In this document: positions 1 through 7,971 of the stretch, in pieces
How positions within the stretch are numbered: position 1 is the first letter of the stretch
Layout: every line of letters starts with the position of its first letter
Assembly: GCA_039026295.1 (NCBI GenBank)
Contig: JBCCMP010000001.1
Span: forward strand, 1-64,000
Length of the DNA stretch: 64,000 nt
From: Thermohalobaculum sp039026295
Lineage (GTDB): Bacteria; Pseudomonadota; Alphaproteobacteria; Rhodobacterales; Rhodobacteraceae
Direction: 5' to 3'
Position numbers and translations under genes: made by a program
The notes under the pieces: generated by a model
The model's database searches: none
Told to the model about the DNA's origin: nothing
The model's input: only the letters and a program-made list of their open reading frames with translations

Positions 1-264
1 GGCCGGGGCGCTGACCTCGCTGACGCTGAACCTTTCTCCCAATCCTTTCGCGGCGCTCGAGATTGTTTTCTGGCTGCTCGGTGCGCTGACCGATCGATCC
101 ATGACGCATGTCTGGCTGGCGGCCCCGTTCATGGTGATAGGTTGGGCCATGCTGGCCGGACTAGGGCGCGGCCTTGATGCGCTGAGCAGCCAGAAAACAA
201 TCTCGAGCGCCGCGAAAGGATTGGGAGAAAGGTTCAGCGTCAGCGAGGTCAGCGCCCCGGCCAG
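1..264. repeat. Fold-back inverted repeat at window start (79-bp perfect arms)
   Basis: Positions 1-79 are the exact reverse complement of 186-264, with 106 bases (80-185) between them. The minus-strand permease frame runs through the right arm (264 to 186). Its sensible protein continuation, with residues such as TDRSMTHVWLAAPFMVIGWA, is found on the plus strand at 80-185 and not on the minus strand. So the true order is arm plus spacer, and the window holds that block inverted and joined to the first arm copy. This is what a template-switch or assembly fold-back at a contig end produces; a real inversion is less likely. Confidence 0.9.
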
Positions 265-723
265 AGCAGAGAGCGCGACCCCTGCCAGGATCAGCGTAAG
301 GGTGTCGCCGCGCGGGCCTGTCAGGGACAGAAGCAGCAACACCGCGACGACGGCCCCTGCCAGTGCTGCGAATGGCAGTGCCAGAGGAACAAGCGCGGCC
401 AGTCCGGTATAGATCGCCAGGACCGCACCCAGTGCGGCAGAGGCAGACACACCGATGAGCCCGGGCTCGGCCAGCGGGTTGCGCAAAAACCCCTGCAATG
501 CCGCGCCGGACAGCCCGAGGCTTGCCCCGATCATCAACCCCAGAATGGCGCGCGGCAGGCGGATTTCCTGCATGACCAGAACCACAGGACCACCCTCGCC
601 GGTAAAAAGGGCAAGAAGGCTCTCCCAGGTCCCGATCGCCGCCGGTCCGATCAGCAGCGACGCCATGAACAACGCTGCGACCAGAAGCGATAATAAGGCG
701 ATCAGGACGCGGTACGGTATCAT
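1..723 (-). CDS. FecCD/BtuC-type ABC transporter permease, partial and broken at window start
   Basis: Inner-membrane permease of an iron-siderophore/cobalamin ABC importer. The start MIPYRVLIALLSLLVAALFM is followed by alternating hydrophobic segments and the family stretch EIRLPRAILGLMIGASLGLSGAALQGFLRNPLAEPGLIGVS, cut here into motifs IRLPR, GASLGLSGA and NPLAEPG. The ATG overlaps the stop of the binding-protein gene as ATGA, so translation is probably coupled. About 180 normal codons are present; after position 186 the frame enters the fold-back junction and becomes meaningless. The missing middle piece lies on the plus strand at 80-185. The B12 riboswitch upstream of the operon makes cobalamin the likely substrate. 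The partner ATPase would lie outside the window. Confidence 0.85.
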   Translation of the reverse strand, partial: MIPYRVLIALLSLLVAALFMASLLIGPAAIGTWESLLALFTGEGGPVVLVMQEIRLPRAILGLMIGASLGLSGAALQGFLRNPLAEPGLIGVSASAALGAVLAIYTGLAALVPLALPFAALAGAVVAVLLLLSLTGPRGDTLTLILAGVALSALAGALTSLTLNLSPNPFAALEIVFWLLSASRPRPSPASMAQPITMNGAASQTCVMDRSVSAPSSQKTISSAAKGLGERFSVSEVSAPA

Positions 724-1544
724 CTGTTCAGTACAGCGTTCCGTGCAGCGACCAGACGCCGGACCGCAGCGATGACAAACGGCGTCCCGCACACCCAATC
801 GCGGTCAGCGACCGGCGCGGTTGCAGCCCGCTGGCGAAGATCGGCGAGCGCGGGGTGGCGCAGCACTTCTTCGGCCAGGGCCGGTGTCTCGAACGGACGA
901 CCGGTGATGATCATGTCCGGGTTTTCGATGATCAGTTCTTCCAGGGCGATCGTGCCGCCCGTGTCCAGCCCACGTTCGATGGCGATATTGGCCAGTCCGG
1001 CGGCATCCATGATCGAACCCGCCAACGTGCCGGGTCCGGACGTGTAGCTGTTGGCATAGTAGGTCGCGGCACGCGGGCGTTCCTGCGTCTTTGCGCGTGC
1101 CGCCTTCAGATCCGCATCGAAGCGGGCGATCAGGCTGGCGGCACGGTCCCGCTGCCCCAGCGCCTCGCCCATTTGCTTGATGCGTGCACGGACATCCCCA
1201 AGCGAATTCGCAGGATCGAAGGCGATGACCGGGATGCCCAGTTTGCGCAGCAACGCCACCGTCGCACGGGTCGTGTAGGTCCCGGCGATCACCAGATCGG
1301 GCTTCAAAAGGAAGATCTCTTCGGCCAGTCCACGGTTGGCGCGATAGGCTTCTGCCTCTTTGGCCATCGCGGAAGACCTCGGATCAGACGCCAGATAACT
1401 GACCGAGACCACCTGTTCCGGCCCGACCAGCATGGCAAGCTGATCGGTGCACAGGTTCATTGAGACGACGCGGTCAGGTGCTGAGTGCGCCGCCAGAGGC
1501 AGCGCAACCACCATCGCACATAACAGGCGAGCGAGCCTTGCCAT
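720..1544 (-). CDS. Periplasmic cobalamin-type ABC substrate-binding protein (BtuF-like)
   Basis: A 274-residue class III periplasmic binding protein. Residues 1-21 are a signal peptide ending AAHSA. The PeripBP_2 fold follows: DRVVSMNLCTDQLAMLVGPEQVVSVSYLA near the N terminus, then KPDLVIAGTYTTRATVALLRKLGIPVIAF and the second lobe with ENPDMIITG. It should capture cobalamin (or a similar chelate) after outer-membrane transport and pass it to the FecCD permease encoded just downstream. Its ATG shares one base with the stop of the TonB receptor gene (TGATG), and its stop overlaps the permease ATG, so the three genes form one tightly coupled operon under the riboswitch. Substrate is inferred from the riboswitch and gene order. 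Confidence 0.85.
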   Translation of the reverse strand: MARLARLLCAMVVALPLAAHSAPDRVVSMNLCTDQLAMLVGPEQVVSVSYLASDPRSSAMAKEAEAYRANRGLAEEIFLLKPDLVIAGTYTTRATVALLRKLGIPVIAFDPANSLGDVRARIKQMGEALGQRDRAASLIARFDADLKAARAKTQERPRAATYYANSYTSGPGTLAGSIMDAAGLANIAIERGLDTGGTIALEELIIENPDMIITGRPFETPALAEEVLRHPALADLRQRAATAPVADRDWVCGTPFVIAAVRRLVAARNAVLNR

Positions 1545-3502
1545 CAGAAGGTCAACTTGATCCCGCCGAAGCCCGTGAAACCCTGCGTCTCGTAGTTCAG
1601 AACCTCCTGATAGTCCGAGTTCAGGGCGTTTTCGAGGCGCGCGAAGACATCAAGCTGTTCCGTGACGGCATAGCTGCCCTGCAGGCTGAGCAGAAAGTAT
1701 CCGTCCAATTTCGCACGCGGTTGAAGGGCGGCGGGGAAGAACCCGGTCGCGAAATCGCTGTCATACTGGTCCCCGTTGTAGACCAGGTTTGCGTTCAGCA
1801 TCGCGCGGTCACCCAGGAAAGTGTAGGTCGCGTCCAGCGCCGCAGTATGCCTTGGCCTGCGTACTTCCGACAGCCCCGAGGCACCATCTTTAGCGAGCGT
1901 ATATGTGTAGCTGCCGGTAATTGAAAGCTCGTCCAACGGTGTCATTGTCAACGAGATCTCGACACCCTCCCTCGTGCTTTCACCATCTGTGTTGACCGAT
2001 GTCGCCAGGCCCGCGGCAGCATTGAAGCCAGACGAGATTTCGTCAGTCACGGTTCCCCTGAAATAGGTTGCATCGAGGATGAAGCGATCGTCGAAGAAGC
2101 TCTGCTCGATGCCCAGGTCCCACTGAAAGGTCCGCTCTGGAATGAGATCGCGATTGCCGATGAACCGGCCGGGCGAAGAGCCGAACTGTTCGAAGAAGGT
2201 CGGATTGGTCACGCCGCGCCCGACGGATCCGTGCAGCCGCGTGCCCGTTGCTTCAAGATCGTAGGACCCAGAGAACGAGAACGTGAGCGCGTCCTTGAAC
2301 TGGTTGTTGAAATCATTCCGGACGCTGGCCTGAAGCGCTGCGGGACCAAAGGCGAGACGGTACTCTCCGCCCAGCCCGAGAACCCGGCGGCTTTGCTGGT
2401 CGGCAAAGTTGGTGTCGTTCTGTTCTTGCTCGTAGTCAATCAAACCGGCCACGACATGGTCGACATCGCCTGTGCTGAACGCGTAGCTCGCCTGATATCC
2501 GGCTTTGAGCCTTTGACTTTCCGTTCCAAACGAAAGTGTGCCGTCGGACAGGCTGTTCGAGGTGTTGTGGGTAAAGCCCAGCTTCACTTCATGGACGAGC
2601 GCATCGTCCAGCATCTCGAAACGTCCGAACCATCCGATGGAAATGTCCGTGGCGTCATTTACGTCGTTGCTGTCGATCACCTTGCTGAAGGTAGGATCAT
2701 TGAGCAGAGGCGCGAACGTCACGGGGTCAAAGGGGAACGCCTGATCGTCGGTGTCAGACTTCCGATCGGCGACGAAAAAGTTGATCCCCATGGAAAAGTC
2801 CGGGGTGAAATCCCAGTTCGCGCGCCCGGTTATGGTCAGGTTTCTGTCGCCATCTCTTTCGCCGGTCTGGTCATCCGTGCCGGTGGCGATGTTGAAACCC
2901 TGGGTGCTGCGCAGGCTGACACCGATCGCGCCGTCCCAGTCTTCTTCGCCCCCGGCGGCGTTCAGGCTGACAAGGGCCGTTCCGTCCGATCCACCTTCCA
3001 GGGTTCCCCGAAAAGTCGACCCGTTGCGGCGACCGCGGCGCGTGAAGATCTGGATGACCCCGGCCGCCGCATTGGAGCCGTAAAGCGCCGATTGCGGGCC
3101 GCGCAGAACTTCGATCCGCTCGATGTCTGTCACGATCAGGCTTCCGAAGTCGACTTCACCGTTGCCCGCAGGGGAAATCTCGATCCCGTCGACAAGCACG
3201 AGGATCTGATTGCCTTCTGCCCCGCGTGCCCGGATCTGAGTCAAGCCGCCGAAGCTTCCGGTCCTGCTGACCGCGAGGCCTGGAACGAGGCGAAGGGCAT
3301 CGGCGACATACCGGGTGCCACGTGCCTGAAGTTGCTCGCCGGTGATAACGGTGTAGGCGCGCCCGATCTGATTGACGGAAATGGGCGTCAATCCGCCGGT
3401 CACGATGATATCCTCGCCGACAAGCTCGTCGTCCGCAGACTGAGCAAACGCGCCGATAGGCAAAACGGCCAACATAGCGGCCAAAGTCACAAGCTGTTTC
3501 AT
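1544..3502 (-). CDS. btuB: TonB-dependent outer-membrane receptor, BtuB-like
   Basis: Outer-membrane active-transport barrel of 652 residues. ATG at 3502 is preferred over upstream frame extension because it follows a GGGGGA ribosome site and begins a clean signal peptide (MKQLVTLAAMLAVLPIGAFAQS). A TonB-box/plug region spans about residues 25-150 (DIIVTGG, ITGEQLQARGTRYVADALRLVPGLAVS, IRARGAEGNQILVLVDGIE, ERIEVLRGPQSALYGSNAAAGVIQI). The rest is beta-barrel ending in phenylalanine (GGIKLTF), the usual Omp assembly signal. The length matches BtuB-type receptors. A cobalamin riboswitch lies in its leader, so vitamin B12 uptake is the natural role; gene symbol by similarity and context. Confidence 0.88.
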   Translation of the reverse strand: MKQLVTLAAMLAVLPIGAFAQSADDELVGEDIIVTGGLTPISVNQIGRAYTVITGEQLQARGTRYVADALRLVPGLAVSRTGSFGGLTQIRARGAEGNQILVLVDGIEISPAGNGEVDFGSLIVTDIERIEVLRGPQSALYGSNAAAGVIQIFTRRGRRNGSTFRGTLEGGSDGTALVSLNAAGGEEDWDGAIGVSLRSTQGFNIATGTDDQTGERDGDRNLTITGRANWDFTPDFSMGINFFVADRKSDTDDQAFPFDPVTFAPLLNDPTFSKVIDSNDVNDATDISIGWFGRFEMLDDALVHEVKLGFTHNTSNSLSDGTLSFGTESQRLKAGYQASYAFSTGDVDHVVAGLIDYEQEQNDTNFADQQSRRVLGLGGEYRLAFGPAALQASVRNDFNNQFKDALTFSFSGSYDLEATGTRLHGSVGRGVTNPTFFEQFGSSPGRFIGNRDLIPERTFQWDLGIEQSFFDDRFILDATYFRGTVTDEISSGFNAAAGLATSVNTDGESTREGVEISLTMTPLDELSITGSYTYTLAKDGASGLSEVRRPRHTAALDATYTFLGDRAMLNANLVYNGDQYDSDFATGFFPAALQPRAKLDGYFLLSLQGSYAVTEQLDVFARLENALNSDYQEVLNYETQGFTGFGGIKLTF

Positions 3503-3639
3503 AACTATTCCCCCAACGAGCAGCCCGCGCTGCCCTGAATGGCTGACGTCAACCGTTGGAAGCGCGCACAGGCACCGCCCACGGCCATTTCGCTCACCAC
3601 TGCGGAGGATCCGCCCCATCAGCGCGCCCCGCGCTGCGG

Positions 3640-3836
3640 AAGGGTGATGGCCTTGGCAGGTCTCCTGGCTCGCGGGTCGATGCATCAGCTTCGTCTTCCC
3701 GACCCTCAGGTCAGTGACATCATGAAGACTGGCTCGCCGCTTACAGTTGCGGGGGCAGCCACGGAATTGGCCCCGAATGGGTCAGCCGTACCGTGTTCCC
3801 TTTTCATCCAGCCACCTGTCGGTGGGTAGGAACCAA
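3640..3836 (-). promoter_or_regulatory. Cobalamin (adenosylcobalamin-type) riboswitch
   Basis: On the minus strand the leader shows the classic order: GGTTCC start near 3834, GGTGGCTGGATGAAAAGGGAA, then CCGTGGCTGCCCCCGCAACTG core, a GGGAAGACGAAG segment, and the B12 box AGCCAGGAGACCTGCC at 3670-3655. It ends about 150 bases before the TonB receptor start. The family normally shuts off expression when adenosylcobalamin is plentiful, so the three transport genes are predicted to be repressed by B12. The B12 box and the conserved CCGCAACTG core leave little doubt. Confidence 0.95.
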
Positions 3837-3847
3837 AACCGACCAAA

Positions 3848-3877
3848 GGTTAACAGCCGTTCCGGGAGTCGAGTCAA
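3848..3877 (-). promoter_or_regulatory. Candidate sigma-70-type promoter for the B12 uptake operon
   Basis: On the minus strand TTGACT (3877-3872) and TTAACC (3853-3848) are separated by 18 bases and lie just upstream of the riboswitch 5' end, which places a start site near 3840. Spacing and position fit; the -10 box is poor, so this is a modest call. Confidence 0.4.
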
Positions 3878-4254
3878 TGGGTATTGGCGCCGATCGTCCG
3901 GCAAGAAAACGATTCACCGGATCGGTCTCTTGCCCCCCCTCATCCTGGCCATTGTTGAAAGGTTTCAGATAGATTGCGGGATGATCCGGGGCTCGAGGCC
4001 CGTCTCGCGCAGTGTCCGGATGACAACGAGGGCGTTCAGGCGCGCCTCCATGCCCGCAACACAGGCGCGACATTCCAGCGGTGAACTTTCATTTCACCCG
4101 GACTCCGGTTTTCTAAATGGCGACGTTCGCTCGCCGTCGGCAGCCCTGTCTGGAGCCGCGTGTCGGGGGATATCCCATTCAGAAAGCTTGAGGATCAGAA
4201 CAGAAACTTGCGCCGACCGGGAAGCGCAACTTACCTGTCTCGGCCGTTCACAGT
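3878..4254. other. Intergenic region with a possible gene remnant
   Basis: No convincing full gene. On the minus strand 4093-3965 encodes a short open stretch starting after a stop, with residues ESSPLECRACVAGMEARLNA and then LVVIRTLRETGLEPRIIPQSI before a stop. It has coding-like codon use and a CxxC pair but no good ribosome site; the only ATG (4051) gives 28 residues. It may be a decayed or very small gene of unknown function. Confidence 0.3.
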
Positions 4255-5259
4255 CTACAGAGTGTCCCCCGGAACAAGCTGCGATTTGATCTCGATGACA
4301 TCACGCACCGGGTCGCCGCGCACACGCGCAACCAGAGTCTCCGCCGCGGCCTTGCCCAGTGCACGGGTCGAGACATTGGTCGTGGTCAGTCGCAGCTGCA
4401 AGGTCGTGGCAGCATCCATGCCGCCCCAACCGGCAACGCCAACACCGTCGGGGACACTCAGCTTCGCCGAATGGCAATATGCCATACCGCCGATCGCCAT
4501 CTCATCATTCTGAAAGTAGATCCCGTCCAGATCCGGATGCCGCGACAACAAATTCTGTGCCCCGTAGTATCCCTGATAGAAACTGGGACGGTCATCCAGG
4601 ATTTCTGTTTCCGCCGGACGTGATCCTGCGTCGCGCAGGGCCTTCTGAAAACCATCGAAGCGCGTGCGGCCAAGACCGGGTGACGCTGCATCACCGCCGA
4701 CATACCCAATTTGTCGCCGACCTTTCGTCAGAAAAAGACGGCCCATTTCGTACCCGCAATCGAAATGATTGATCCCAACCGATATGTCGATAGGCCGCGT
4801 ATTCAGGTCCCAGATTTCGACCAGCGGCAGGGTGGCCGCCTTCAACATCGCGGCTGTCGCCTCGGAATGGGCGCGCCCGGTCAAGATCAATCCGGCAGGC
4901 CGCCATGCCAGAACAGATTTAAGCCAGGTTTCTTCTTGTTCGGCGCGATTTTCATAGGTGCCGATCAGCGTTTGATATCCAAACCGCGTGAGCGTTGCGT
5001 CTATCGCTTCAACGACGTGGCCGAACAACCCCCCGGAAAGCCGGGGCACCAGGACACCGACTAAGGTTGACGCGGTATCCGACCCAAATGCTGCTGCCAA
5101 ACGGTTCGGCACATAGTTCAGCCGCTCGGCCTCTTGCATCACCCGGGCTCGGGTTTCCTGGGAAAACCGTCCAGAGTTGCGCAGCACTCGTGAAGCTGTC
5201 ATTTTCGATACGCCTGCGGCGTCCGCGACTTCTGCCAAACTGGGTTTTCGCTTGTCCAT
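4255..5259 (-). CDS. LacI-family transcriptional regulator
   Basis: A 334-residue repressor of the LacI/GalR family. Residues about 6-55 hold the helix-turn-helix and hinge helix (SLAEVADAAGVSKMTASRVLRNSGRF, split motif AGVSKMTASRVL; LNYVPNRLAAAFGS). A periplasmic-binding-like effector domain follows (TLVGVLVPRLSGGLFG, VEIWDLNTRPIDISVGINHFDCG, DGIYFQNDEMAIGGM, GVAGWGGMD). ATG 5259 is chosen; an in-frame GTG lies six codons earlier. It is divergent from two CUT2 transporters, and two palindromes of typical LacI type sit between them (5286-5297 and 5342-5353). It most likely represses the transport operon until the sugar-like ligand binds. The ligand is unknown. Confidence 0.92.
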   Translation of the reverse strand: MDKRKPSLAEVADAAGVSKMTASRVLRNSGRFSQETRARVMQEAERLNYVPNRLAAAFGSDTASTLVGVLVPRLSGGLFGHVVEAIDATLTRFGYQTLIGTYENRAEQEETWLKSVLAWRPAGLILTGRAHSEATAAMLKAATLPLVEIWDLNTRPIDISVGINHFDCGYEMGRLFLTKGRRQIGYVGGDAASPGLGRTRFDGFQKALRDAGSRPAETEILDDRPSFYQGYYGAQNLLSRHPDLDGIYFQNDEMAIGGMAYCHSAKLSVPDGVGVAGWGGMDAATTLQLRLTTTNVSTRALGKAAAETLVARVRGDPVRDVIEIKSQLVPGDTL

Positions 5260-5285
5260 CCGGGGCGTGTCTCTCACTCGTTTGC

Positions 5286-5297
5286 GTTATCGGTAAC
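5286..5297. promoter_or_regulatory. LacI-type operator 1
   Basis: GTTATCGGTAAC, an almost perfect 12-bp palindrome (one mismatch) lying 27 bases upstream of the regulator ATG. It matches operator 2 at 11 of 12 positions. The LacI family typically recognises such CG-centred palindromes; assignment to the adjacent regulator is inference. Confidence 0.7.
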
Positions 5298-5341
5298 ACT
5301 TTGGACTTGACGTGGCCAGATGTCCGTCCATCTTCGGGCAG

Positions 5342-5353
5342 GTTACCGGTAAC
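5342..5353. promoter_or_regulatory. LacI-type operator 2
   Basis: GTTACCGGTAAC, a perfect 12-bp palindrome 40 bases upstream of the ABC ATPase ATG. Its centre is 56 bp from that of operator 1, so a tetrameric repressor could bridge both sites. A possible -35 TTGACG (5307-5312) for the transporter operon lies between the operators. Confidence 0.75.
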
Positions 5354-5393
5354 GCAGATTCGAAAATGGCGGCCGGGACGGGAGGAACGCCCG

Positions 5394-6911
5394 ATGGCAC
5401 CACGCCACGGCAAAGGTCTGTTCTTTGATCGTGTCACCAAGGCGTTTGGCGGCACGCAAGCCCTTCGGGCGGTATCGCTGCACGTCGATCGCGGCGAAAT
5501 CGTAGCGCTGCTTGGCGAAAATGGTGCCGGCAAATCCACGCTGATCAAGATATTGGGCGGCATCCATACAGCCGACGCCGGCCACGTTCTGATTGACGGA
5601 GTGCCCTATGCGCACACGCCGGGCCGGGTCAACGCCCATCAGGCCGTCGCCTTCATCCATCAGGACCTTGGCCTAATAGACTGGATGACGGTTGCAGAGA
5701 ACATGGCGCTTTCCCAGGGTTTCCTGCGCAAGCGCGGTCTGATCAACTGGAGTGCGGCTGAAGATGCCTCTGCGACCGCCCTTGCTCGCGTCGATTGTAC
5801 CTTCGATCCGACGACCCGGGTCGGTGATTTAACGCGGACGGAAAAGTCGTTGGTCGCCATCGCCCGCGCCTTGGCCGTGGATTGCGACTTTCTGGTTCTG
5901 GACGAGCCGACCGCGAGCCTGCCCGCCGACGAGGTAGAGCGATTGTTCGCGGCGCTGCGTCCGCTGCGGGACAAAGGCGTCGGGATGATCTACGTCTCTC
6001 ATCGCCTGGATGAGATCTTTCGTATTGCAGATCGCGCTGCGGTCCTGCGCGACGGCGCCCTGGTCGGTATTCGCGACATCCACCACACGGACGCGGACGA
6101 ACTGGTCAGTTTGATCGTCGGGCGCAAAACCCGCGATATCGAACGACCACAAACTGATGATGGTGCGAAGGTGCTGGATGCAAAGGACTTGGCCACCTCC
6201 AGCGCTGGGCCTGTAGACTTGACGGTGCGGCGCGGAGAACTGGTTGGTCTGGTCGGCCTTCGGGGCGCTGGGCATGAAAGTATCAGCCGCGCGCTCTTTG
6301 GGGCGGAAAGCTCCACCGGCCAGATCCTGTTGGAAGGCCGGACACCTGATCTTTCATCCCCCCGTGCTGCAATGAAAGCGGGTATCGGTTTGGTTGCGCG
6401 CGACCGTATCGTCGAGTCGATCGCGCCATCGCTGACAATCCGCGAAAACGCATACCTGAACCCCGCCGCAGGGGGGCGTGGTCTCTTCGACTTCAAACTC
6501 ACGGGGACGGAACAGGATCAGGCCAAGACACTTGGCGGCTCGCTTGGGCTTTCCCCGAACGATCCCACACTGGCTATCGACGCGCTTTCCGGCGGCAATC
6601 AACAGAAGGTTGTCGTGGGCCGCTGGCTGGAGACGAACCGAACCTTGCTAATCGCCGAGGACCCGACCTCCGGCGTCGATGTCGGCGCAAAAGCCGAGAT
6701 CTATGCGCTGTTGTTCGAGGCACTTGCCTCAGGTATGGCGGTGCTGGTCGTTTCGACCGATTTTGAAGAGGTCGCCAGTATCTGTCACAGGGCGCTGGTG
6801 TTCAGTCGCGGCCAGATTGTGGCCAACCTGACGGGCGTGTCACTGTCAACGGAATCGCTGATTCAGGCGGCCTCGGCGGGTGAAGCACCAGCGGCGGCAA
6901 TGGGGGCCTGA
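5394..6911 (+). CDS. CUT2-family sugar ABC transporter ATPase, two nucleotide-binding domains
   Basis: A 505-residue cytoplasmic ATPase of the RbsA/XylG type. The first domain has Walker A GENGAGKST, Walker B FLVLDEPTASLPADE and a switch histidine (SHRLDE). The second has the degenerate P-loop GLRGAGHES usual for this family, the signature LSGGNQQKVVVGRWL and Walker B LIAEDPTSGVD. ATG 5394 is chosen because GGGAGG lies 8 bases upstream and the domain starts at once (KGLFFDRVTKAFGG). It drives the permease encoded four bases downstream. Expression is probably controlled by the divergent LacI regulator. CUT2 systems carry monosaccharides or related small molecules; the substrate here is unknown. 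Confidence 0.92.
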   Translation: MAPRHGKGLFFDRVTKAFGGTQALRAVSLHVDRGEIVALLGENGAGKSTLIKILGGIHTADAGHVLIDGVPYAHTPGRVNAHQAVAFIHQDLGLIDWMTVAENMALSQGFLRKRGLINWSAAEDASATALARVDCTFDPTTRVGDLTRTEKSLVAIARALAVDCDFLVLDEPTASLPADEVERLFAALRPLRDKGVGMIYVSHRLDEIFRIADRAAVLRDGALVGIRDIHHTDADELVSLIVGRKTRDIERPQTDDGAKVLDAKDLATSSAGPVDLTVRRGELVGLVGLRGAGHESISRALFGAESSTGQILLEGRTPDLSSPRAAMKAGIGLVARDRIVESIAPSLTIRENAYLNPAAGGRGLFDFKLTGTEQDQAKTLGGSLGLSPNDPTLAIDALSGGNQQKVVVGRWLETNRTLLIAEDPTSGVDVGAKAEIYALLFEALASGMAVLVVSTDFEEVASICHRALVFSRGQIVANLTGVSLSTESLIQAASAGEAPAAAMGA

Positions 6912-6914
6912 GCC

Positions 6915-7934
6915 ATGCAATCCATCGAATCCGTTGCGCTGGAGCCGACAAAGGCAGAGATGAAGGATCTGGGCACCGGCGCCCGCTTGATCCGCCTTCT
7001 GCCGGTCTATGGACTGGTGATCCTGATGGTCGGCTTGATCCTTATGTTTTCGATCCTGCTGCCGGACACGTTCCCGACGATGCTGAACCTGCGTGCAATC
7101 ATCTCGGACAAAGCGATCATCGCAATCCTGTCGCTGGCGGCCATGATACCCATGGTGGCAGGACGCATCGACCTGACCGTCGGATACGGCATCGTGCTGT
7201 GGCACATCCTGGCGATTTCTCTGCAATTGATGGGCGTGCCGTGGCCGATGGCAGTCATCATGGTTCTGGCCATGGGTGCCTTCGTTGGCTTTTGCAACGG
7301 CGTACTTGTTGAAGTCGCGAAGATCGACGCTTTCATCGCGACGCTGGGTACCGGCACTGTGCTTTACGCGTTGGCGCTCTGGCACACGGGCGGGCGGCAG
7401 GTCGTGGGCGCTTTGGACCCAGGTTTTTATTCCATCAACGGCACTTTCGTGATGGGCCTGCCGATCACCGGGTTCTACGTTCTGGCCATCACCATCGCCA
7501 TGTGGCTGGTGCTGGAGTACACGCCGATTGGCCGATATCTCTATGCCATCGGTGCCAATCCGAAGGCGGCTGAACTCAACGGAATCCCGAACCGCAAATT
7601 CGTGGTCGGCGCCTTCGTGACGTCTGGCCTGCTGACCGCATTGGCCGGCGTGATCCTGGCATCGAAATTGCGCATCGGACAGGCCAGCGTTGGCTTGGAG
7701 TACCTGCTGCCCGCGCTGGTTGGCGCGTTCCTCGGTTCCACCACCATCAAACCCGGACGCGTGAATGTCTGGGGCACCATCGTCGGCGTTGCCATCCTGG
7801 CCGTCGGCATCTCTGGCATACAACAGTTCGGCGGATCGTTCTGGGTCGAGCCGATGTTCAACGGCGTCACCCTTTTGGTCGCCATCGGCATTGCCGGATA
7901 CGCACAGCGCCGCAAGGGCGCAGCAAAGAAATAA
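6915..7934 (+). CDS. CUT2-family ABC transporter permease (RbsC/XylH-like)
   Basis: A 339-residue integral inner-membrane protein with about nine to ten hydrophobic segments. The family motifs include AMIPMVAGRIDLTVGYGIVL (BPD_transp_2 region, GxxDLSVG-like), GFCNGVLVEVAKIDAFIATLGT, and the cytoplasmic loop YTPIGRYLYAIGANPKAAELNGI, which contacts the ATPase. It starts three bases after the ATPase stop and is followed by its binding protein. The stop codon is embedded in a 19-bp tandem duplication (7916-7953), so the end of the gene is copied just downstream. Confidence 0.92.
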   Translation: MQSIESVALEPTKAEMKDLGTGARLIRLLPVYGLVILMVGLILMFSILLPDTFPTMLNLRAIISDKAIIAILSLAAMIPMVAGRIDLTVGYGIVLWHILAISLQLMGVPWPMAVIMVLAMGAFVGFCNGVLVEVAKIDAFIATLGTGTVLYALALWHTGGRQVVGALDPGFYSINGTFVMGLPITGFYVLAITIAMWLVLEYTPIGRYLYAIGANPKAAELNGIPNRKFVVGAFVTSGLLTALAGVILASKLRIGQASVGLEYLLPALVGAFLGSTTIKPGRVNVWGTIVGVAILAVGISGIQQFGGSFWVEPMFNGVTLLVAIGIAGYAQRRKGAAKK

Positions 7935-7953
7935 GGGCGCAGCAAAGAAATAA
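7916..7953 (+). repeat. 19-bp tandem duplication over a stop codon
   Basis: GGGCGCAGCAAAGAAATAA occurs twice head to tail (7916-7934 and 7935-7953). The first copy contains the permease stop TAA; the second repeats it in the gap before the next ribosome site. Confidence 0.97.
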
Positions 7954-7971
7954 TGTTCAAAGGAGGAAACG

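Noticed and set aside
2231..3538. Long plus-strand open frame (435 codons) opposite the TonB receptor
   Set aside because: It is the antisense shadow of a well-supported receptor gene, lacks any family motif and covers the complete opposite strand; similar G+C-driven shadows occur at 17573-19279, 23543-25909, 28767-30566 and 32480-33844.
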